From positions 684,961 to 748,960 of the forward strand of contig BCIA01000006.1 of assembly GCA_001599815.1 (NCBI GenBank): 64,000 bases of DNA. The letters are read 5' to 3'. Below are positions 29,969-40,245 of the stretch, one piece after another. Source of the DNA: Furcasterigmium furcatum (taxonomy: Eukaryota; Ascomycota; Sordariomycetes; Glomerellales; Plectosphaerellaceae). The translations under genes and the position numbers were made by a program. Positions within the stretch are counted from its first letter, which is position 1, and every line of letters begins with the position of its first letter. Under the pieces are notes generated by a model. That model saw nothing but the letters and a program-made list of their open reading frames with translations, was not told where the DNA came from and searched no databases.

Positions 29969-32237
29969 ATGTGTAAGTTCTGCCCTTCAAAGATCTCAAC
30001 TCGGACTCGTCTTACGGAGAACTGCGAAGCAATATGATGGATGATGTTATCATCTCCAATTGTCAGTTTGATCCATGCCCGCGGATGGATTATCGGCTAT
30101 CCGTGACTGACCTGGTGCCTTCGGATTGAAGTAACACTGCCACTTCTTCGATCGTCGCTTCGTTTGCTTGTTTCTCAAGGAGCGACTTCGCAACAACTCT
30201 TTGTCCATCATGCTCGTACTCGACTGCTCGATAGTCCGGTCTCCGCACCAACCGTAGAGACCGTCATAGACCCGGATACGAAAGCGCTTTCCTTGTCTGC
30301 CCGGCACTACTTGGCGTGGAACAGATGCCTGTTCTCATGCAAGCTGGTTCAGGATGGCATTCAGAAGTAAGCTCCCCTTGCTGTAACAAAACGCATGCAT
30401 TTGGTGGCCAGCGTTCGACAATGACTAATGAGATATCAGCCTGGCTCACTTCATTGGCATTCTTTCCCGGGTGCCCGAAACCGGCGCCCTGGAAACAGAT
30501 CAACTTCTGGCATCACTCCAAACGGTGGATGGAGACCTCGTCCAAGCCATTCAGGCGCTCAAGGAAACGAAGCCTGACCCAACCCCCGAACTTCGATCAA
30601 TCCTCAACGAGGGTGTCAGCGAACTTCGGTCCTTGAATGAAAGGTCTAGCGTCACCGCACAAGCTTTCAAGCGCGCCGAGCGTCAGCTTCACGATGTCTT
30701 TTCAATTTTGTACCCTGATTACATCATTGAACAAGACAAAACATCCGTCTCTCCACTCATCGAGGTTCACTTTGGGTCAACCTGTCAGAAGTTGGAGACT
30801 TTTCAGTTGGGATCGAGGACGGTGCCTCGACTGTTCAATGGACTGTGGCAGCTCTCGTCCCCGGCATGGGGGTCTGCGTCGGCCAAGATGCAAGACGATG
30901 CGCTCCTGATACTCGTTGAAAGAGGCCTGGTGGCAACCGATATGGCGGATCATTATGTGAGTTGATTTCTTCCCTTGTTTCAGGTCTGAAGGCCTTTACA
31001 GATACTGGAGGCGCACACTATGCATGCATCGAGCGCAGATTCGCTAAGCAACAGAACTCCTAGGGTGACGCGGAGCTTGTATATGGCACGTTCCGGAACC
31101 GTTTGCAACCTGCAGTGCGCGAAAAGATCGTCGCCGCAACGAAATGGTGCGTGTTCGGAAAGTTTGCGGAAACTGTCACGCCAGACTGGGTGCTTCAGAA
31201 AGTTAAGGAACGGTCGTTGCGGCTTGGTGGCCGGGTTGAGCTGCTGCAGTTCCACTGGCACGACGTGAGTGATTCGTGGCCCGGAAATCCAGAGCTGCCG
31301 CCGCCCATACTGACCCCTTTCATAGTACTCCTCAAAACAATACCTCGATATCTTGGTCGAGCTCGTCCGCTTGACAAGGGCACGTCCTGATCTCGTCTCG
31401 GCTATCGGCCTGTGCAACTTCGACTCCGCCCACACCAGGGAAGTCTGCGAGCATCTTCTGTCGGAGACGGGAGAAGTGGGCATAGTATCGAATCAAGTCC
31501 AGGTGAAACCCTCTCTTCGCTCTGTTCCCCGCTACGTTGATAATTACCGCTGGCCAACCGATTCTGATGATTTCTCGGCGTGTAGTTTTCGTTGATCGAT
31601 TCTCGCCCGCTGGTCGAGATGACATCTACTTGCGCCAAGTACGGTATCAAGCTGCTCACTTATGGCTCTTTCGTAGGCCATCCCTGCCCCTTTGAGTGTG
31701 GTAGCGAAGACTTTGCTGACGATGGCAATAAAGTGCGGCGGGTTCTTGTCCACCACATGGCTCGGTCAACCAACCCCTGAAGTCTATGGAGTCGGGCAGA
31801 AGCTCACCCCCTCTCAACGAAAGGTACGCGCTCCGTTTCACTCCCTCTGATCTTCCTCAGAGAGGTGGACAGATTGTTGAACCCTTATACTAACAACCTC
31901 AAAGTACTTCGACATGATTCACAACTGGGGCACTTGGGAGGAATTTCAGCAATTGCTCTCCGTTATGGCCTCGATCGCGAAAAAGCATGGTGTCAGCTTG
32001 GCAAGCGTCTCTAGTCGCTGGATTCTAGACCAGCCGGCCGTAGGAGCTGTCATTGTTGGTACACGACTGGGCCTTTCCAACCACGCAGAGAGCAACCTCA
32101 TGACATTCAAGCTGAGGCTTGACGTCGAGGACATTGAAGCCATTGGCGCTGCAGCCTTGGGCCCTGAAAAAGGAAAAACAAAGAAGCTTCACGAGAAGCT
32201 CGGCGACTGCGGCAATGAGTACCGCGGAACTCGTTGA
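29969..32237 (+). CDS. Aldo/keto reductase with a long unrecognised N-terminal extension
   Basis: NAD(P)H-dependent oxidoreductase, 547 residues. Exons: 29969-29972, 30132-30366, 30440-30956, 31064-31264, 31326-31502, 31586-31672, 31734-31823 and 31905-32237. The first coding exon is only ATGT; the strong donor GTAAGT follows, and the join gives MLTLPLLRSS. The earlier ATG at 29959 leads to a premature stop. The TIM barrel starts near residue 205. The catalytic tetrad is visible: Asp 247 and Tyr 252 in DMADHYGDAE, Lys 279 in VAATKW and His 316 in LQFHWHD. VSSRWILDQPAVGAVIVGTR near the end is the nucleotide-binding part. Residues 1-200 (including LAHFIGILSRVPETGALE and a helical, Gln/Glu-rich part) match nothing I know. 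Confidence 0.88.
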
Positions 32238-32876
32238 TGTTCAAGAGTCAAGTCCCTTCTCTAGCTATCTATGAAATGCCGAAAAGAACAGAGCCAATGT
32301 CATCCATCTTTCCATGACCAAAGAGGCGTATGGACATGACGCCGAGACAATCCAGACAATCTATATCGATTGATACAGACATATCTTCTTACTTACGTGG
32401 ACACATCTGCAGTACCAAGGGCGACTGCGTCGGCTCGGGCTCCACGGCGCTGCTGGAACGTCTCCCTCTGGTCACATCACATCGCAAACGATCCTCGCGA
32501 ATCCGCACGACCACCGGGCGCAGCAGCAGAGCCGCGATAGTCTAGATCGGGAACAGAAGGTCTATTGCTTAATATGCTCAAATCCCTACCCAACCTTATT
32601 CAAAACTGGTGTCGGGTGGTGTGGCCATGGTTCTTACTAATAATGTAAGCACTAGTACTACGAGCACTATAAGGATCGCAGTCTCCTTCCTAACATGGCC
32701 CATGGATGACAGATAGGGCGCGCCCCCAATTTCCATATTGGCCGACCTCAGTTGCGTCACGGCCGGCATTCGATACGACATGATCAGCACCCGTCACCAG
32801 CGTAGAAAGTACTAAAGTGCCCGTGGAAGCCGAGCACTTGTCTTTTCTATCAGTGCTTACAATTCCCAGCGACGAG
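32238..32876. other. Intergenic region upstream of the DHA2-type MFS gene
   Basis: This 639-base gap separates two plus-strand genes. The transporter frame is open upstream of its ATG (back to 32817) but has no earlier ATG. The GGACCGG heptamer seen in neighbouring promoters is absent here. Confidence 0.45.
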
Positions 32877-34541
32877 ATGTCGCCGACTGCAACAACAACA
32901 CAAACGGCGGCGGTCGAACTCGAGCTCGATCGCATCGACGCCAGAAACGCCCGCAATGACCTGAAAGATGGTGACATCACTGGCAACACCACGACGCCCG
33001 AGGGCCTGATCGCCATGAGCCTCGCCCCTGAGCCCTCGCCATCCACAGAACAGGAGCCGATCGCGCCGAGCAGAGTGCGCTCAGCAGCCGTCATGACGAC
33101 TCTGGCCTGCATATCGCTCCTCAACACCTTCAACTCGGGCATGCTCACGGTCGGCCTGCCCACCATCGCAAAGGAGCTCGGCATACCCGCCAACCTCATG
33201 CTCTGGCCGGCCTCCGTCTACGCCCTGGCCCTGTCCTGCACCCTTCTCCTCATGGGCGCCATCGCCGACCTGGTCGGGAACCGACCCATCTTCCTCATCG
33301 GCTCGCTACTCTACACGGCCTGGACGCTGGCCGTCTCCCTCTCCCAGAACGGCAACCAGCTCATCGCATTCCGCACCCTCCAGGGAATTGCCATGTCCTT
33401 CTGCATGCCCGCCGCCGTCAGCACCATCACCGCGACATTCCCGACCGGGCGCACCCGGAACGTCGCCTTCGCCGTCTTTGGCGGCGGAAGCCCCATCGGC
33501 TTCGCCCTCGGCCTGTTCCTGGGTGGTGTTTTCGTCCAGGCCTCGAGCTGGCGGACAGGCTACTACTTCTCCGCCGGGGTGAACGCCGCCTCGCTGGTCC
33601 TGGCGTGGTTCGCGCTCCCGGGGAACAACAATGCGCCGCCAATGAAGGAGCTGAGACACAAACTCGGCCACGACTTTGACTGGGTCGGCCTCGGCGCGGC
33701 GAGCAGCTGCCTCGCGCTGCTGTCGTACATCTTCGCCGAGATCACCCACAGCGGAAGCGCCATGAGGAAACCGCACAACATCGCGTTGCTCGTCATCGCC
33801 GCCCTGCTCATCCCCTTCTTCGTCCTTTGGGAAGGACGACAGGAGCGGCTGGGGCGCCCGGCCATCTTGCCCAACAGCATCTGGCGTCGCGGGGAGTTCA
33901 CGGCGGTCTGCGTGACGGTGTTCCTGGTCTGGTCTTGGTTCAACGCCTTCGGATACTGGTCTACGCTCTACTACCAGGTCACCCAGGAACTGGACGCCCT
34001 GCAGGCGGCCCTGCGCTTCCTGCCGCTCGTCGTGTTCGGCCTCGCGACCAATGTGGTGGCCGGGCTGATCCTCGACAAGGTCGGTGCCTTCATCCTGGTC
34101 CTCGTCTCCGGCGCCATCAGCGCCGTCGCGCCCCTCCTCTTCGCCGTCCAGGATCCCTCATGGTCGTACTGGACAACCGCGTTCCCCGCCATGGCCCTGA
34201 GCGCCATCAACACCGACCTGCTCTTCAACATCAGCAACCTCGTCATCACCACGAACTTCCCCAAGAAGAACCAGGCCCTCGCCGGGGGCATCTTCAACAC
34301 CGTGACGCAGCTGGGCAACAGCATCGGCCTCGCCGTGACGGCGATCGTCGCTGCGTCCGTGACGAACTCGGCCGAACAGGGGCAGGAGGTCACGAGCGGG
34401 CACTTGACGTACGACGCTGCCACGCTGCGTGGCTATAGGAGCGCATTTTGGACGTGCTTTGCTGCTGCTATCGTCAGTACCGTCATCAGCTCTGCGGGCT
34501 TGCGCAAGGCTGGTAAGGTGGGAATGAAGAAGATCGTCTAG
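32877..34541 (+). CDS. MFS drug:H+ antiporter, DHA2 family (14 TMS)
   Basis: Intronless, 554 residues, a proton-driven efflux carrier. The hydrophilic N-terminal region (about 1-70) is followed by helices with LISLLNTFNSGMLTVGLPTI-like features: ISLLNTFNSGMLTVGL, the loop GAIADLVGNRP (motif A), FRTLQGIAMSFCMPA, and the motif-C-like FGGGSPIGFALGLFLGGV after helix 4. WRTGYYFSAGVNA and the remaining ten or so helices extend to GYRSAFWTCFAAAIV. The C-terminal tail is short and basic (KAGKVGMKKIV). The first ATG of the frame is used (32877). Strongly third-position-GC-rich codons explain the long antisense frames here. Confidence 0.92.
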   Translation: MSPTATTTQTAAVELELDRIDARNARNDLKDGDITGNTTTPEGLIAMSLAPEPSPSTEQEPIAPSRVRSAAVMTTLACISLLNTFNSGMLTVGLPTIAKELGIPANLMLWPASVYALALSCTLLLMGAIADLVGNRPIFLIGSLLYTAWTLAVSLSQNGNQLIAFRTLQGIAMSFCMPAAVSTITATFPTGRTRNVAFAVFGGGSPIGFALGLFLGGVFVQASSWRTGYYFSAGVNAASLVLAWFALPGNNNAPPMKELRHKLGHDFDWVGLGAASSCLALLSYIFAEITHSGSAMRKPHNIALLVIAALLIPFFVLWEGRQERLGRPAILPNSIWRRGEFTAVCVTVFLVWSWFNAFGYWSTLYYQVTQELDALQAALRFLPLVVFGLATNVVAGLILDKVGAFILVLVSGAISAVAPLLFAVQDPSWSYWTTAFPAMALSAINTDLLFNISNLVITTNFPKKNQALAGGIFNTVTQLGNSIGLAVTAIVAASVTNSAEQGQEVTSGHLTYDAATLRGYRSAFWTCFAAAIVSTVISSAGLRKAGKVGMKKIV

Positions 34542-35028
34542 GGGCTCAGGGAGCCCAGCGTCACAAATGATATAGAACATATGAAACAAAACTATGACGT
34601 TGTTGTTCGCGTAGCTCCAGGTGCATACTCCAGCGCATCGAGAGACTCTGCGTCATGACATGTCCTTTAATCGTATCATAGGCACAGCGGCGGGATTACC
34701 TCTCTCACCTACTAGTTACGATATTTTCACACAACTTTGAACAGTTGACTTCGCAGGGCCCTCTTCTGGCTTATCAGCCGGGTATGCAGGCACCGAGTGG
34801 TATCCAAGCATCGCGGCGGTGGCGGAGTGGTGAGATTATCCAGATCAAGAGACCAGGCTGTTCAACCCCGCGCGAGGCAGAACTGCAGGCGTTTATTTTC
34901 TCGGCGACAAGCAAATGCAAATGACCACTGGCAGCTGGGACCATCCACGCTCATCAGTTCACCTCGTGCACAATCCTCCCCTGTTCTGGTCTGTCCGACT
35001 CCTGTACCGAAGCGCAGGCCGATTCGAG
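34542..35028. other. Intergenic region upstream of the HET gene
   Basis: This 487-base gap has no supported gene. It contains a sequence resembling a tRNA A box at 34820-34830, but no cloverleaf can be closed. The HET frame is open back to 34915 without a better start. Confidence 0.4.
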
Positions 35029-36979
35029 ATGAGACTGCTCGATACCACAACCTACGAACTCAGGTTCTTCATCGGCGGTCAGATTCCCCAGTACGCCATC
35101 TTGTCGCACACCTGGGGTGAGGACGAGTTCGTCTTCGAGGACCTCAAGACCCCGATCGTAGACCAGCTCGCCAACCCGAAGCGCGGGCTCGTCAAGGTGC
35201 TGAAGACGTGTGAGCTGGCGCGGCAAGATGGACTGGCATACGCATGGGTCGACACGTGCTGCATCGACAAGTCCAGCAGCGCGGAGCTGTCCGAGGCCAT
35301 CAACTCCATGTTCCAGTGGTATCGCCGGGCCTCCATGTGCTACGTCTGGCTCGAGGACGTGACGCTGGAAGATGGCGAGGCCTACGGCTTCGAGAGCAGC
35401 AAGTGGTTCCGCCGGGGCTGGACTCTTCAGGAGCTCATCGGCCCTCACGATGTGATGTTCTACGACTCGAAGTGGGATTTCATCGCAGACCGGTACGCTC
35501 TCGCGGAGACAATCTCGACCGTCACGAAAATCAACGTGGATATCCTGCTACGGAGGCATCGTCCGCACGAGAGATTACCGTCTTTCATATACGGCGCCGA
35601 CGCCTGTCCTTGCTGTTATGCGCGGGATGGCCTCGAAGCCAGCCTCCGGACAGTCCCAGTCGCCGTCCGGATGAGCTGGGCCAGCGGCAGACTAACGACG
35701 AGGGCGGAAGACAGCGCATACTGCCTCCTCGGTCTCTTCGACGTCAACATGCCGCTGCTATACGGCGAGGGCGACAAGGCGTTCAAGAGGCTCCTGAATG
35801 AGATGCTCCAGAACGACGCCGACTCGTCTATCCTCCTCTGGCGGCAGAGGAAGGTCTCCGACTACATGTCCTGCTTGCCGCTGTCCCTCGTCGCGGGCGA
35901 CTTCGCGACGGGCCTGCCGCTGTGTCGGAATCCCACGTGGCCGCAGCCGGAGATTATTCCCACGCCCCGCGGCCTGTCCGTCGCGGTGTGGCTCGCGCCC
36001 CATTCCTCGCTCAGCTTCAGCAAAGAATACGAGGAGGTGGTAAGGCATTGGCAGCTGGCGGTGTTGTCGCCGACGGCGGGCGAGGACAAGTTCACGGCGG
36101 TGGGCATCTTCGTCAAGCCGGTGACGTTCTTCGGGGATGCGGAGACGATATACACCCGCGTCGCGCGGTACACGACCGTGACTATCAAGAAAGAGTCCGC
36201 CTCGGGATTAGGCGTCGCGACCTTCCACTTGCGGCACGCAGATGAACAGTATCAGGGGGGGTTCCTATCCATCACCAGCCGTGAGTCCCCGAGGAGCCGG
36301 CATCACACTCCTGTACTCCATCGAAAACATGCTGACCTCCTCAGGCCTCGAGCAGACAGCTTACATCCACCCGAGCAATTTCCACATGGACCGCATCACC
36401 CTAACCCTCGCCCAGTCTCCCAGCGCCCAGAGCCGAGGTTCCGTCACCATGCGCGTTGACGCCCGGAACTGCCCCGGCTACTCCATCAGCCAAGTCTACC
36501 CGCCCCTCAAGAACCTCTCTGGCCAGCACGCCTCCATCCTCACCTTCGAGAACAACGCGCACGCCTTCGAGGCCGTCGTCTTAGCCTTCACGTCCCCCGA
36601 CCTCTCCTCCGGCTTCTTCGTCATCTGGCGCGGCGGCGACAGCCCCGACGAGGCCATCGTCGCCGCCACGGTCTGGCTGACGCTCGCGGGCCGGCATCCC
36701 GCACCCTCGGACAGCAAGCACGACCTCGAGGATGTAGAGTGGCTGCCCAGGATGCAGGCCCAGCTGCGGATGAACCTGGACCCGTTCTCGACCATGGCGG
36801 CGCTGAAGCCCGAGAAGGGCATGTCGAGGACCATATGTCTCTTGGACTCGCTGAAAGTGAGGGCCATGCTCATCCCCGAGTCATTCATAGGGATCGAGCG
36901 CTTTCTGCTGCTCGTGGAGGTCGGGCCGCGGGTCCCAGAGACGGTGGAGGCGTGGGAGAAGAAGGGCCTGAAGGTTTGA
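35029..36979 (+). CDS. HET-domain (heterokaryon incompatibility) protein
   Basis: Exons 35029-36280 and 36345-36979 give 628 residues. The N-terminus MRLLDTTTYELRFF is typical of HET proteins. The three HET blocks follow: YAILSHTWGEDEFVFEDL, LAYAWVDTCCIDKSSSAELS with INSMFQWYRRASMCYVWL, and WFRRGWTLQELIGP. The region TTRAEDSAYCLLGLFDVNMPLLYGEG is the downstream block common in large HET proteins. The C-terminal ~300 residues hold no NACHT, ankyrin or WD repeats that I can see. An unusual DACPCCYARDG stretch lies after the HET domain. HET proteins act in allorecognition and regulated cell death in fungi; whether this one does is unknown. Confidence 0.92.
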
Positions 36980-37152
36980 TGATCACGGTGTAGCATACAT
37001 GTAGACTTGGTCGTCCGTCGGGCAAGAGCAGTTCAAGTCAAAACGAGTCGTGGTGCGTCCCTTGGCGAGATTCGACCGCGACCAAGACCGGAAAAGCTGT
37101 GGAGTGAATATGTAACATTCGACATTAGCTACTACCTGTCTCATCCCGGAAT

Positions 37153-40100
37153 TCACGCCAGGTCCTCCAGCGGTTTCCGCACAAACATCTCCACGATAAC
37201 TCTCATCTTGTCCTCCACGGCCTTGCGCTCCTTGTCTTTTGCTGGCAGCCCGACGCGGCAGACCGCGCGGCCCAGCGCCTCGGCGAACTTCCTCTCCCGC
37301 GCCCGGCGCCTCGCCAGCGCCGCCTCGGCCAGCTGGCGCTCGCCCTTGGAGTCGCCCGTCATCCGCCGCGCGAGCCTGCTGCCGAAGCGCTTGATGCTCG
37401 GCGCCGCGAGCTGCTCGACGTCGGCCCTCGAGACGGGGGACAGCTCGGCTGCGATCTTAGAAAGCGTCGCGGCCAGGAAGACGAAGGAGATGTTGTGGTT
37501 CGGCGCGGCGGCGAGGATGTCGAGGATGGAGGCCTTGTCGTCCTCGACCTCTGCTGTTGTCCGCGTGTTCGCGAGGGAGGAGGCGAGGTGAGGCAGGGCC
37601 ACGTCCATCTTGGCCCAGAGCTGGGCGGTGATGATCCCGTCGGTGAGGCCCTTGAGGAAGAGTAGGAGGACTTCGGCGGTGACTTCGAGGCGGTGGAGGG
37701 CGGGAGTGTCGAGCGGCAGGGCTTCGCCCAAGGGCGCGTCAGTGTCGAGGGCCTCCACGAGGGCGGCGATTTGGCCGTCACGAGATTCCTTGTCGTTAAA
37801 CATCCATGCCGTCTCGTCGAAGGGCCAGCCGGGTTTGTCTGCGGGAATGATGTGTTGCTCCAACATGCTCTCGTCAGCGAGAACTCTTGTCGCGAGACTC
37901 TCGGCGAGCTCCGTGAGCTTGAAGAGTTCCTTGGGAGCCGCGCCGTGGACCTGCAGGTCATAGGGGATAGAGCCGGTGGTATGGCCTCGGGCCTCCAGGA
38001 AAGCCCGAATGCCCCCGTTCGGCACGCGGATGAGCTCCTCAATGGATCGTCCGAAGCATGTAGGGAGCCATGCTGCCTTGACCGGGATGAAATGGTCCCG
38101 GCCGTCTTCGACCCGCAGTACAAGAATGTCCTCGAGCTTCTCGCTGCCTTCATTGAGTGACCGAACGTGCGCAATATCGTTGACCAGGATCTCGATCTCA
38201 GCAGTCACCGTGTCGCCGGGCTCGAGGTGAACATCCTTGGCTGGCTTCTGGCCCTCCTGACCCTCATCGGAGTCGCGCCGTAAGAATGTCGTACTGAGCC
38301 ACGTCGGTGTGTTGAGGGCGTCGTTCTCGGAGTCTGGCTTCTCGACGAAAGAGAACTTAGCCGGTGCCTGTCCCGTGTTGGCGATGGTGAGAGCGATCGT
38401 GTGTCTCTGCAGGTACGCCACCTGGCCAAAATCGAGAGGCTCTCCCTGATCTGCCGGCCGTCCTGCCGACTCGCTCCCCGCGCCGTCCTGGCTGTCGACG
38501 ACAATCGTAATGAGCGGCCGGCCCTCGTTTTCCGCCCGGTCCAGCTCTCGCGCCACCTCGGCGTGGATCCTTGCTTTCAGCTCCGGGACCGCGGCGTCGT
38601 ACTCGAGGTTGAAAATCGATATTATAGGTTTATGGTCTGAAGATATTATGCGCTGATGCGAAGTGTAGATCTCGAGTTCTATCCGGTCGGTGAACCCCTC
38701 CCTCGTCACGACCTCCTCGGCCTCATTATCGTCGTTCTCGTCGTACTCATCGTATTCGTAGCTGGAGGAGGATGCCGCGCCCCTGGACGGCTCGTCCGGC
38801 TCGGCGTCTGCGTCGGGGTCATAGCTGAACAGCACGTCGTCGTCCGCGGCTGCCTGCTCGAGGCCCTGGGCCTTCATCTCTTCGTCCCTCTTCTTGGCCT
38901 GCTCGGCCTCTCGTACGCTCTTGTCGTACTGCTCCTTGTCTGTGCGCGTTCGATAGAGGATTCGGTCGCACCAGCTTGGTGCCCGCTGCTTCTCGCTCGA
39001 GTCGAAGAGACCAACAGTGCCCACGTCGTACTTGTACGAGGGCAAGAAGGTGATAGGGCCCTCTCTCCAGCCTTCGTGGAAGGCCTTCTTCTCTTTCCTC
39101 ACTCGTCTCAGCTGATCATGAGGCAGTAACGAGTCGAGTGTTGCTTGGAGGGACGCAGGGTCGTCATGGGGATCCGGCTCGAAGTCGTCGGGGTCGGGCA
39201 GCGAATCAATCGATTCATCGTGGCTTGCTGCTGTAGAGACGGTTGAGGCAATCGTGGAGTCGTCATCGTCATCGTCGACGGTCTTAACAACGAAGACGTC
39301 CTCTCCACCCGGCGCCTTCAATTTCTTACTCAGGTCGTACTCGCCTCGGGTGTGCAGCATGAGGAGTCGCCGGATGTCGGGCCCGGGAAGCCCGTCGAGA
39401 CGAAAGTTGAGATCGCCAAGCCAGAACGCAAAGTCCTCGTCGCCAATCTTCTCCGACTCGTCCTCTGGCGCGCCCGGCAGGTGGACAGGCTCGAAAGTCG
39501 TGCGAGAAAGGATCTGGTTGTAGTCCCACAGCCTGCGGTCCAGGTACGTCTGCTCTGCGCCGCTAGCGAGATGGCTGTTGACGAAGACCATTCGGGTTGT
39601 CTCGCCCAAGAGTATGCGCGTCGTGACTGCGCCTTTGTTGCCCATGTATCCGAGGAGACCGGTGCCGACCTGCACCGTGCTGACGTTGGTGATTGTGGGC
39701 GCGACCTCGGGCGAGGCATAGACGAGGAGGAGCAAGCCAGACATCTGCTCGGCCGTCACGAGCTCGTACCCGGGTGGCATGGCCTCCTCGAGTGCCTTCT
39801 TCCATCTGTTCATTGGCTCGGCGTCGGCATAGGTCATTCGGGCGACCGCATCTCGTGCCATGTTCAGGTCGACGATCTCCTGCAGGCCCAGGACGTAGAG
39901 CCCGATCTTGTCACCGCCGACGAGCCGTACTTCGTCATGGTCGTCGGACGAGACGGCCCGATTCGTCAGCTGGGACTCCTCGACAGCGGGGTTGTGCTCG
40001 ACGTCGAAGTTTGTGAGATGTTTGTCGACGCCCTTGCCCTCCACGAACCAACTAGCAAGGTCGTTATCTGTTCCTGGGCAGCCGGCGACGTTCCAGGAGC

Positions 40101-40245
40101 CGATCTTGACGCGGATGCGATGCGGTCGGACGTATTCGGCGCGACGGGCGTAGGTTGCGCGGGCAAGGGAGAGCGGGGTCGATGCGAGGTCGACGGGCTC
40201 GGTGGTTGTCGTGTCAAACGACTGCTCTGTATCGAAGGTGGCCAT
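37153..40245 (-). CDS. Inositol polyphosphate 5-phosphatase, OCRL/INPP5B-like
   Basis: Removes the 5-phosphate from phosphoinositides, probably PtdIns(4,5)P2, at membranes. It is a single exon of 1030 residues. The catalytic domain shows KIGSWNVAG, GLQEIVDLN, GNKGAVTTRI, FVNSHLASG, WLGDLNFRLDG (about 273), PSWCDRILY (about 423) and SSDHKPI (about 538), all motifs of Mg2+-dependent 5-phosphatases. An insert of about 60 acidic Ser/Asp residues (DDDDDSTIASTVSTA) interrupts the domain. An ASH-like beta domain (AYLQRHTIALTIANTGQAP) and a C-terminal RhoGAP-like segment (LLFLKGLTDGIITAQLW, NHNISFVFLAATLSKIA) give the OCRL layout. The catalytic Arg of RhoGAP is not obvious, as in OCRL. Confidence 0.94.
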   Translation of the reverse strand: MATFDTEQSFDTTTTEPVDLASTPLSLARATYARRAEYVRPHRIRVKIGSWNVAGCPGTDNDLASWFVEGKGVDKHLTNFDVEHNPAVEESQLTNRAVSSDDHDEVRLVGGDKIGLYVLGLQEIVDLNMARDAVARMTYADAEPMNRWKKALEEAMPPGYELVTAEQMSGLLLLVYASPEVAPTITNVSTVQVGTGLLGYMGNKGAVTTRILLGETTRMVFVNSHLASGAEQTYLDRRLWDYNQILSRTTFEPVHLPGAPEDESEKIGDEDFAFWLGDLNFRLDGLPGPDIRRLLMLHTRGEYDLSKKLKAPGGEDVFVVKTVDDDDDDSTIASTVSTAASHDESIDSLPDPDDFEPDPHDDPASLQATLDSLLPHDQLRRVRKEKKAFHEGWREGPITFLPSYKYDVGTVGLFDSSEKQRAPSWCDRILYRTRTDKEQYDKSVREAEQAKKRDEEMKAQGLEQAAADDDVLFSYDPDADAEPDEPSRGAASSSSYEYDEYDENDDNEAEEVVTREGFTDRIELEIYTSHQRIISSDHKPIISIFNLEYDAAVPELKARIHAEVARELDRAENEGRPLITIVVDSQDGAGSESAGRPADQGEPLDFGQVAYLQRHTIALTIANTGQAPAKFSFVEKPDSENDALNTPTWLSTTFLRRDSDEGQEGQKPAKDVHLEPGDTVTAEIEILVNDIAHVRSLNEGSEKLEDILVLRVEDGRDHFIPVKAAWLPTCFGRSIEELIRVPNGGIRAFLEARGHTTGSIPYDLQVHGAAPKELFKLTELAESLATRVLADESMLEQHIIPADKPGWPFDETAWMFNDKESRDGQIAALVEALDTDAPLGEALPLDTPALHRLEVTAEVLLLFLKGLTDGIITAQLWAKMDVALPHLASSLANTRTTAEVEDDKASILDILAAAPNHNISFVFLAATLSKIAAELSPVSRADVEQLAAPSIKRFGSRLARRMTGDSKGERQLAEAALARRRARERKFAEALGRAVCRVGLPAKDKERKAVEDKMRVIVEMFVRKPLEDLA

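Noticed and set aside
29959..30233. Apparent frameshift at the 5' end of the aldo/keto reductase
   Set aside because: Using the ATG at 29969 instead of 29959 with the same donor restores a clean frame, so no mutation is needed.
33306..33776. Minus-strand open frames inside the DHA2-type MFS gene
   Set aside because: They are shadows of a strongly third-position-GC-rich gene; their composition is charged and repetitive.
34813..34870. tRNA-like sequence (perfect A-box TGGCGGAGTGG, weak B-box TGTTCAACCCC)
   Set aside because: The acceptor and T stems do not pair and no anticodon arm forms, so it is at most a chance match or an old fragment.
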